A DNA stretch of 5,454 nt from Acidimicrobiales bacterium (GTDB lineage Bacteria > Actinomycetota > Acidimicrobiia > Acidimicrobiales > RAAP-2), in contig JADGOF010000179.1 in assembly GCA_017883105.1 (NCBI GenBank), forward strand, positions 1 to 5,454, given 5' to 3'. The translations under genes and the position numbers were made by a program. Shown here piece by piece: positions 1-4,953 of this stretch (the stretch's first letter is position 1; every line of letters begins with the position of its first letter). Under the pieces are notes generated by a model, which worked only from the letters and a program-made list of their open reading frames with translations, made no database searches and was not told where the DNA came from.

Positions 1-1000
1 GGGCTCGTGTGATGGGTGCCGGCGTCGGGCGGAAGCCGAGTTCGAAGAGGTTGAACGGGTTGACCAGGCGCTTCCGGCCAGGCTTGGCGACGTACAGCAA
101 CTCGATACTGAAGCCCAGGGGGTCGTTGACGTAGGAGCACGACCAGAAGGGCTTCAAGGTGGTCGGCGGCGGAGCGTTCGGGGGGATTCCGGCCGATTGA
201 CACGTGGCTACGAGTTCGGTCACCGCGTCGTAGGTCCTCAGCCCGAGGGCGATGTTGAGCAGGCCGTGGTCGCTGATCCGGTAGCCGTCGGGCCAGGGAT
301 CGCCGATCGGATCGAGATACTGCACGACCTCGATGAACATGTCCCCGGCGCGCAGTACGAACGACTCGCGGGTCGCACCCGCCAGTCCCCAGAGGGCCTC
401 GTGCTCCGGTCCGTGCAGGCGCACGTCGGTGACCTCGGGGAGCCCGAGGGTCTCGATCCAGGTGCGGCGGGCCTGGTCCAGGTCGGGCACGGAGAGGGTG
501 ACGAACCGGGTTGCCACCGGGACGTCGGCGTAGGGCCGGAGCCTCGGCTCGCCGGAGCGGGGGTCGTCCTCCATGACTTCGATGAGCACACCGTCGGGGT
601 CGCGGACACAGACCCGCCTGGCTCCGGGCTCCCCGATCGGGTCGCCCAACAAGGGTGCCCGTCGACGCGCCAGCCGCTCGAGCGTGCCGTCGAAGTCGGC
701 GACACTGATTCCGATGGTGGTGTAGCCGATGTCGCACGGATGCCAGTCCTCGGGCAGCGAACGGGGCGTCGGCTTGCTGAACTGGAACAGCTCCAGCTGG
801 AAGAACTCCTGCTGATCCATCAGCCACCAGCAGGTACTGGTTGCATCCGGTACACCTTGCACCTTGGCCGACCCGAGCAGCGGGATGAACATGTAGGTCC
901 CGCCGGACTCCTGGTATCCGAAGATGTGGCGATACCACCGATGTGATCTCTGAACGTCTGTCACGCTGATGGCGATCTGGTTGAGCGGAAGCTCAGGCAC
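1..1000 (-). CDS. Two-domain VOC (glyoxalase/extradiol dioxygenase fold) protein, 3' end cut by window edge
   Basis: At least 333 residues are readable, with no stop before the window edge. Four beta-alpha-beta-beta-beta modules form two VOC domains: module 1 about residues 5-75, module 2 about 90-145, module 3 about 162-230, module 4 about 243-305. Typical module endings are visible, such as DPDGVLIEV (134-142) and NDPLGFSIELLYV (292-304). The start is a GTG at 1000-998, chosen because GGAG (1011-1008) sits 7 bases upstream and the first VOC strand begins a few residues later. It lies 21 bases after the E1 beta stop, so it is almost certainly co-transcribed with the E1 genes. VOC proteins include extradiol dioxygenases, glyoxalases, epimerases and metal-free binding proteins. 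Here the usual first-strand metal ligand positions read Q8, T95, F166 and N249, with no histidine, while strand-end glutamates E70, E224 and E300 remain. The fold is confident; the activity and substrate are unknown. Confidence 0.88.
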   Translation of the reverse strand, partial: MPELPLNQIAISVTDVQRSHRWYRHIFGYQESGGTYMFIPLLGSAKVQGVPDATSTCWWLMDQQEFFQLELFQFSKPTPRSLPEDWHPCDIGYTTIGISVADFDGTLERLARRRAPLLGDPIGEPGARRVCVRDPDGVLIEVMEDDPRSGEPRLRPYADVPVATRFVTLSVPDLDQARRTWIETLGLPEVTDVRLHGPEHEALWGLAGATRESFVLRAGDMFIEVVQYLDPIGDPWPDGYRISDHGLLNIALGLRTYDAVTELVATCQSAGIPPNAPPPTTLKPFWSCSYVNDPLGFSIELLYVAKPGRKRLVNPFNLFELGFRPTPAPITRA

Positions 1001-1007
1001 TGGGATT

Positions 1008-1011
1008 CTCC
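1008..1011 (-). promoter_or_regulatory. Ribosome binding site deciding the GTG start of the VOC gene
   Basis: On the minus strand GGAG is followed by 7 bases and then GTG at 1000. There is no ATG nearby in this frame that would keep the first VOC strand, so this site supports the GTG start. It lies in the 21-base gap after the E1 beta stop codon. Confidence 0.65.
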
Positions 1012-1021
1012 AGTCGGTGAA

Positions 1022-2035
1022 TCACTCGAGGCGCTTGGCAGCGGTGACGATCCGCTCGGCATTGGGCAGGGCGGCGTACTCCAGGTGCGGAGCGAACGGG
1101 ATCGTCCCTTCGACAGCGACCCGGGCGTATCGGGTCGTCACTCCGGCTTCGAGCAGGAGGGCGGCGATCTCGCCGGTCAACCCGCCGCGGACGTAGTCCT
1201 CATCGACCACGACGACGCGCCCGGTCTTCCGGGCCTCCTCGAGAACGGCGTCCTTGTCCAGCGGGTAGACACTGCGAAGGTCCAGCACCGAAGCCTCGAT
1301 GCCCGAGGCGGTCAGCACCTGCGCCGCCTCCATGCATCGGTGTGCCCCGACGCCGAGGCTGACCAAGGTAACGTCCGACCCGTCCCGGCGGATCACCGCC
1401 TGTCCCAGCGGGACCGGCTCCAGCGGCAGCGGGACCTCCCCTTCCACTCCGTCGGGTGGCACCAGGTGGTCGAAGCTGACGGTGGTGCGGCTGTTCCCGG
1501 CGAGGAAGTCGATCCACTGCTCGGAAAGCAGCTGGTGTTCCAGGAAGACCACCACCTCGTCCGACTCCACCGCCGTGAGCATGAGTCCCGCTGCATCGGC
1601 GGGGGTCGAGGGGCAGACCACGTTGATGTTGGGATAGGCGGACAACTGGCCCCAGAGCGTCTGCTCATGCTGTCCACCATCCGTGTACCAGCCACCACAG
1701 CCGGCGCGCACGACGAGAGGAACCTCCCATCGGCCACCGGAGAAGTCCCGGAACTTCGAGGCAGCATTTGCGATGCCGGACCAGGCAACGGGCAAGAAGT
1801 CGATGAGCATGATCTCCACGACGGGTCGCAGGCCGGCCATGGCCGCACCAATGCCGGCGTAGAGAAATGCCGACTCGCTGATCGAGGTGTCGCGGACCCG
1901 CTCGGGTCCGAACCGAGCGAGCAGGTCGCGGTGGATGAGTCTCACGTCCTCACCCCAGGTGACGACATTGTCGTTGCGGGCCATCGCCTCGCCGAGGGCG
2001 AAGTCGATTGCCTGGCCGTACCTCATGACCGTCAT
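1022..2035 (-). CDS. 2-oxoacid/acetoin-type dehydrogenase E1 component, beta subunit
   Basis: This 337-residue protein is full length for the E1 beta family (about 325-350). It should pair with the upstream alpha subunit in a thiamine-diphosphate (TPP) enzyme that decarboxylates a 2-oxo acid or cleaves an acyloin. The N-terminal pyrimidine-binding domain (about 1-185) has WGEDV (27-31) and SISESAF (51-57), where E54 matches the glutamate that activates the TPP aminopyrimidine (Glu59 of mature human PDH E1 beta). It continues with GAAMAGLRPVVEI (63-75) and GGQHEQ (120-125), whose H123 matches the conserved active-site His. The C-terminal transketolase domain (about 205-337) includes LDLRSVYPLD (251-260) and VVVVDED (274-280). 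The ATG at 2035 overlaps the alpha stop as ATGA and has GGGGGA (2046-2041) 5 bases upstream, implying translational coupling. The frame stays open upstream, but only as a shadow of the alpha gene. The substrate cannot be read from sequence. Confidence 0.95.
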   Translation of the reverse strand: MTVMRYGQAIDFALGEAMARNDNVVTWGEDVRLIHRDLLARFGPERVRDTSISESAFLYAGIGAAMAGLRPVVEIMLIDFLPVAWSGIANAASKFRDFSGGRWEVPLVVRAGCGGWYTDGGQHEQTLWGQLSAYPNINVVCPSTPADAAGLMLTAVESDEVVVFLEHQLLSEQWIDFLAGNSRTTVSFDHLVPPDGVEGEVPLPLEPVPLGQAVIRRDGSDVTLVSLGVGAHRCMEAAQVLTASGIEASVLDLRSVYPLDKDAVLEEARKTGRVVVVDEDYVRGGLTGEIAALLLEAGVTTRYARVAVEGTIPFAPHLEYAALPNAERIVTAAKRLE

Positions 2036-3099
2036 CGGGTTCCCCCGGACACGCCGAACGTGGCACGGGAACCCATCGCCGACCTGACCTCGGTGACCGC
2101 CTGCTCGACATCCTGGCGCTCGGACGCCTCGATGCGGTCGACGGCTGCCTGTTCCAGCAGCCGTCGACCGTGCCGCACGGGGTCCATCCGTGCGCGCACC
2201 GTGTAGTCGCGGGCCGCCCGGGCGCCGCGCTTGGTCAGCACCTTGACCGCGGCGAGCTGGTCGCCGCGACTCCCGCCGGTCTTCGCCCGGGCGTTCTGGA
2301 TCATCGGCGGGCCCCACTCCTCGGCCTGACCGCGTGGATTGTGCAGCAGGCGCACGATGGGATCGCCCTCGAAGTGGCCCCCGGGTCGGTGGCAGCTGGC
2401 GTGGAGGAAGCCCGGCCCCTTCCCCCTCCGGGCTCGCGTGATCAGTCGTCCGGCTGCTCGGTAGACGTCCTCGATCCGGTTGCCGCCCACCTGCTCCACG
2501 GCCAGCCCGAACGAGCGAGCCCGCTCGACCAGATCCCCTCCCGTCACTTCCGCCGAGTACGTCGTGATCGACCATTTGTTGTCCTTGCAGACGAACAGCA
2601 CGGGCAGGTTCCAGGCGACCGCCATGTTGTAGGACTCCATGAGCATCCCTTGGTTCATGGCAGCCTCGCCGTGGAATGCCACCGCGACACGACCGGGATA
2701 CAGCCGCGCGTTGGCAACGGCCTGACCGACGGCCAGCGGGCCGCTCGTGCCCACGATCCCGTCGGCAGCCGCCGGGATATCCGGGTCCATCAGATGCATG
2801 TGCCCAGCCCACCCTCGATTAAGTCCGTCCTCCGATCCCATCACCTCGAGCATGAGAGTTCTGAGGTCGGCCCCTCGACCGACCAAGGGCGAGGTGTTGC
2901 GGTGATCCAGCGCCATCGAGTCACGACCACTGAGATGACTCACGACGCCGACATTGATGCCTTCTTCGCCTATTCCTGAGTGGTACTCACCTGGCACCAG
3001 CCCGTCGGCCCATGCCTCCACCAACGCCTCCTCCACGAGGCGCATCCGCACCATCGCTCGATAGGCGCCGGCTGCGTCGAATCCCGCGGGAAGTCCCAT
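2032..3099 (-). CDS. 2-oxoacid/acetoin-type dehydrogenase E1 component, alpha subunit (divergent TPP motif)
   Basis: This 355-residue TPP-binding subunit is the first gene of the operon and overlaps E1 beta by 4 bases. Family marks in order: HSGIGEEGINVG (40-51); DHRNTSPLVGRG (65-76), matching the first TPP loop; GWAGHMHL (96-103), matching the usual GRGGSMH; GIVGTSGPLAVGQA (114-127); the TPP/Mg segment HGEAAMNQG (143-151) with KDNKW (172-176); and GHFEGDP (241-247), shared with acetoin dehydrogenase alpha subunits. Most relatives read GDGAxNQG and ENNxY, so the Mg-binding Asp is Glu here, the next Gly is Ala and the Tyr is Trp; the metal-ligand Asn (N174) is kept. About 40 residues more than usual separate GHFEGDP from the C-terminal DPVRHGRRLL (306-315). 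The ATG at 3099 has GAGG (3108-3105) 5 bases upstream. Housekeeping PDH is less likely than an acetoin-like or other specialised E1. No E2 or E3 gene is seen. Confidence 0.94.
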   Translation of the reverse strand: MGLPAGFDAAGAYRAMVRMRLVEEALVEAWADGLVPGEYHSGIGEEGINVGVVSHLSGRDSMALDHRNTSPLVGRGADLRTLMLEVMGSEDGLNRGWAGHMHLMDPDIPAAADGIVGTSGPLAVGQAVANARLYPGRVAVAFHGEAAMNQGMLMESYNMAVAWNLPVLFVCKDNKWSITTYSAEVTGGDLVERARSFGLAVEQVGGNRIEDVYRAAGRLITRARRGKGPGFLHASCHRPGGHFEGDPIVRLLHNPRGQAEEWGPPMIQNARAKTGGSRGDQLAAVKVLTKRGARAARDYTVRARMDPVRHGRRLLEQAAVDRIEASERQDVEQAVTEVRSAMGSRATFGVSGGTR

Positions 3100-3276
3100 C
3101 TCGACCTCAACGCTCCCGGCTCGGGTATTCGGGACGGCGGCGAAGACACAGCCAGCCGCCAGCCCGTCTTTGGATTCTCGTCAACCCCCTCATCCCCGGC
3201 ATGCTCGACCAGCACGCCCGGCGGTGTGGCCACCCTGCGAGATACAACCAGTCAAGGTGAGCTGAGCCACGCGAAG

Positions 3277-3305
3277 ACTGTAGGACTGCGGCACCGCACC
3301 AACTA
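3277..3305 (-). promoter_or_regulatory. Weak promoter candidate for the E1 alpha/E1 beta/VOC operon
   Basis: On the minus strand TAGTTG (3305-3300) and TACAGT (3282-3277) are separated by 17 bases. The -10-like hexamer fits the TAnnnT pattern common in actinobacteria, while the -35 match is poor. Transcription would begin near 3270, leaving a leader of roughly 170 bases before the E1 alpha start. This rests on consensus matching only; other start points in the gap are equally possible. Confidence 0.22.
3287..3298. repeat. Short palindrome TGCGG-CA-CCGCA inside the promoter candidate spacer
   Basis: This perfect 5-base inverted repeat with a 2-base centre falls wholly within the 17-base spacer of the promoter candidate. 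Such a position would suit an operator for a dimeric regulator. Short GC-rich palindromes are common by chance in a genome like this, so the call is tentative. Confidence 0.25.
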
Positions 3306-3420
3306 GAGGACAAGGACTCTTTTCTCACTGAGGCGCCGTCGGGACCGCCGTCCGACTGCGGGTCAAGCGGGGTCGACGCATCCACCGACACGATTCCCGA
3401 AGCCCCGGAGAGTGCCGAAT

Positions 3421-3458
3421 GGCCTCGGGGTCGGGCGTCAGCCCCGTACACCGAGGCC
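3421..3458 (-). terminator. Hairpin downstream of the glycosyltransferase, possible terminator
   Basis: GGCCTCGG (3421-3428) and CCGAGGCC (3451-3458) form a perfect 8-base inverted repeat. Inside it, GGGC (3433-3436) and GCCC (3441-3444) form a second stem around a 4-base loop, giving a long GC-rich hairpin. It begins about 97 bases past the glycosyltransferase stop and upstream of the E1 operon leader, a sensible place to end that transcript. There is no run of U after the stem. Hairpins without U tracts are proposed as terminators in some actinobacteria, but a leader-RNA structure or chance remain possible. Confidence 0.38.
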
Positions 3459-3555
3459 CCAACCCATTGTGTCCTCAATTGATCAGGGGCAGTGCCGGTC
3501 AGACTCCGCTGCCGTGGACCTGGACGTCACCGAAGGCGAGGATGCCGGCCCGGCG

Positions 3556-4830
3556 TCACTGACCGGCGCCGAGCACGGCGTCCACCGCGCCATCCAAGTC
3601 CACCGCCCCGCGCAGCTCCGCCCCGGTGCGTTTTGCCGCGACCCGAAACCGGGGGTCACCGAGGATCAGGTCCGCCATGGCACCGATCCGTGCAGGTGTT
3701 GCGCCACGCAGGCGCAGCCCTGCTCCGAGCTCTGACACGCGGTCGGCGTTGAACACCTGTTCCTGCATCTGGGGGAACATCAGCACTGGCACTCCCGCCA
3801 CCAGCCCCTCTTGAACGCTGTTGAACCCACCGTGAGTGATGAAGAGGTCGGCACGACGGAGCACGGCGAGTTGGTCGACGTATGCATGCGCGGTGACGCC
3901 CGCGGGGAGCGCCCCAAGCGCCTGCGGGGCGATTCTTCCGATCGAGAGGACGACGCGACGCCCGGGACGCGCCAGTGAACGCGCGGCGTCGCGGAAGAAC
4001 GTCGGCCGGTCCTCGAATACGGTTCCGAGCGAGACGTAGACAAGCTCTTCGTCGTCGCCGACCCCGGCAAGTGCCGGCTCCACGCCGCCGGCGGGCGCGC
4101 TCGCAGCGCGGAGCGGCCCGACGAACCGCACATCCTCTCCAGCGAGGCCTTCGGGGCGTATCTGCAGCCCGCGCGAGGTTCCGACGAGCGTCGTGCACCC
4201 ATAGCGCCCCGCGAGGACCTCGAACCAGCCGCCCATGGGCGCGCCGTAGCGTTGCTCGAGTCGCCGCGATACGCGCCGCAGCCTGAGCGCGTCGGGCATC
4301 CCGGCGACGAGCTGGACAAGCGCCGCCGGCGTGCTCCGGAGCGTCGGGCGGATGCCCCGATGGATGGCCATCATCGGGCTGAACGCCACCTGGGGTAGCC
4401 CGGCCTCGTACGCCGCAAAGCGACCGTAGTGGGCGATCGTGTCGCGCAGGACCACGTCGGCAGCGCAGTTTCGGAGCTGCTCGGTCAACCAGGGGGTCAA
4501 CCACTCGGTGGCGCGTGCGATGAGCACGGCCACACCTATCGGGTTCGCCGGCGGGTGGTCCACGTCGATGCCGAAGTCGGGAAGGGCGCGGAACTCGCCG
4601 CCCACAGCAACGCACTCCGTCTCCCACTTGGAGAGCGCAAACTGCGTCGTTCGCGCCCCACTGTCTCGGAGGGCTGCGACGAGAGGCAGTAGCGGACGGA
4701 TGTGGCCGCCCGAGGGCAGGTGGACGACTGCCACGGTCGGCGCCCCAGCTGTCGCATGAGCGTCAGCCCTGGGCGGACTCGGGGACATACGGTCGCACCC
4801 TAAACGCCGAGTGGACATGCGGGCAATCAC
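3556..4830 (-). CDS. GT1-family glycosyltransferase, macrolide glycosyltransferase (OleD-like) type
   Basis: This 424-residue, two-domain GT-B enzyme resembles the macrolide glycosyltransferases, which move a sugar from a nucleotide donor (usually UDP-glucose) to a hydroxyl on a small hydrophobic acceptor in the cytoplasm. The acceptor domain opens with VAVVHLPSGGHIRPLLPL (33-50). H43 matches the catalytic base of OleD, and D130 in LRDTIAHYG matches its partner Asp. The donor domain has VYVSLGTVFEDRPTFFRDA (264-282), VVLSIGR (293-299), DQLAVLRRADLFITHGGFNS (319-338) and PQMQEQ (353-358), the sugar-contact end of the signature. Both catalytic residues and the donor pocket look intact. GTG 4830 has GAGG (4838-4835) only 4 bases upstream; ATG 4788 has AGGG at 9 bases and still keeps the whole fold, so the first 14 residues are doubtful. 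No polyketide or resistance gene is adjacent; the acceptor could be self-made or a foreign antibiotic. Confidence 0.93.
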   Translation of the reverse strand: MIARMSTRRLGCDRMSPSPPRADAHATAGAPTVAVVHLPSGGHIRPLLPLVAALRDSGARTTQFALSKWETECVAVGGEFRALPDFGIDVDHPPANPIGVAVLIARATEWLTPWLTEQLRNCAADVVLRDTIAHYGRFAAYEAGLPQVAFSPMMAIHRGIRPTLRSTPAALVQLVAGMPDALRLRRVSRRLEQRYGAPMGGWFEVLAGRYGCTTLVGTSRGLQIRPEGLAGEDVRFVGPLRAASAPAGGVEPALAGVGDDEELVYVSLGTVFEDRPTFFRDAARSLARPGRRVVLSIGRIAPQALGALPAGVTAHAYVDQLAVLRRADLFITHGGFNSVQEGLVAGVPVLMFPQMQEQVFNADRVSELGAGLRLRGATPARIGAMADLILGDPRFRVAAKRTGAELRGAVDLDGAVDAVLGAGQ

Positions 4831-4834
4831 GCCA

Positions 4835-4838
4835 CCTC
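4835..4838 (-). promoter_or_regulatory. Ribosome binding site for the upstream GTG start of the glycosyltransferase
   Basis: GAGG on the minus strand stands 4 bases before GTG 4830, slightly closer than usual. A competing AGGG (4801-4798) stands 9 bases before ATG 4788. The two sites leave the N-terminus open between 410 and 424 residues; conservation starts only near residue 32 of the long form and does not decide it. Confidence 0.4.
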
Positions 4839-4880
4839 AACGTGTCGTTCGGAGAAGGCCTACCCGAGGATGTTCTCAAC

Positions 4881-4931
4881 GGAGGAAGCCGAGATGCGCA
4901 GGGTCGGGTCCTTCGGCTGTGCACTTCCTCC
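4881..4931. repeat. Inverted repeat GGAGGAAG / CTTCCTCC in the divergent promoter region
   Basis: The arms at 4881-4888 and 4924-4931 are perfect 8-base complements with 35 bases between them. A second complementary pair, GCCGA (4888-4892) and TCGGC (4913-4917), is nested inside. Centre to centre the outer arms are 43 bases apart, close to four helical turns. This could be a paired operator serving both genes or an RNA hairpin in a leader. Purine-rich GGAGGAAG also resembles a ribosome site but has no start codon at a suitable distance in an open frame of interest. Confidence 0.45.
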
Positions 4932-4953
4932 CCGAGCGTGTCAGCATCGGTTC

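Larger units (their letters stand above)
3100..3555. other. 456-base non-coding gap between glycosyltransferase and E1 operon
   Basis: Both flanking genes read on the minus strand, so this gap should hold the end of the glycosyltransferase transcript and the promoter and leader of the E1/VOC operon. I find a strong hairpin at 3421-3458, a weak promoter candidate at 3277-3305 with a short palindrome in its spacer, and the GAGG ribosome site of E1 alpha at 3105-3108. Open frames exist, the longest being 123 codons on the minus strand ending at 3107. They show weak third-position GC bias, no recognisable domain and no convincing start, so I do not call a gene here. Confidence 0.7.
4831..4953. 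promoter_or_regulatory. Divergent intergenic region with both outward promoters
   Basis: These 123 bases separate the minus-strand glycosyltransferase from the plus-strand glutamate-synthase-like gene, so each gene's proximal promoter should lie here. TTGAGA (4879-4874, minus strand) resembles a -35 box for the glycosyltransferase, but no good -10 follows at the usual spacing. On the plus side no clear Shine-Dalgarno site precedes ATG 4954, and CAGCAT (4942-4947) sits 6 bases before the start, where a -10 box of a leaderless transcript would fall. None of these boxes is strong. A long-spaced inverted repeat lies between them. Confidence 0.5.

Noticed and set aside
197..946. Plus-strand open frame of 249 codons opposite the VOC gene
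   Set aside because: It mirrors the VOC coding strand, has no family features and no ribosome site context.
1085..2206. Plus-strand open frame of 373 codons opposite E1 beta
   Set aside because: It is antisense to a well-conserved gene, has no recognisable domain, and long antisense frames are expected at this GC content.
2036..2812. Upstream extension of the E1 beta frame, making a 596-residue open frame from 2812
   Set aside because: The added part lies in another frame over E1 alpha, is Arg/Gly/Pro-rich and matches nothing. E1 beta has a proper ATG and ribosome site at 2035.
3107..3478. Minus-strand 123-codon frame filling much of the gap before E1 alpha
   Set aside because: It starts at TTG, has much weaker third-position GC bias than the real genes, spans the hairpin and promoter candidate, and encodes no recognisable motif.
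3541..3557. Near-palindrome GCCGGCCCGGC at the glycosyltransferase stop, considered as a terminator
   Set aside because: The stem would leave almost no loop and has a mismatch, and no U tract follows. The hairpin at 3421-3458 is a better candidate.
3656..4627. Minus-strand 323-codon frame inside the glycosyltransferase
   Set aside because: It is a shifted-frame shadow, Arg/Ala-rich, while the glycosyltransferase frame carries all conserved motifs.
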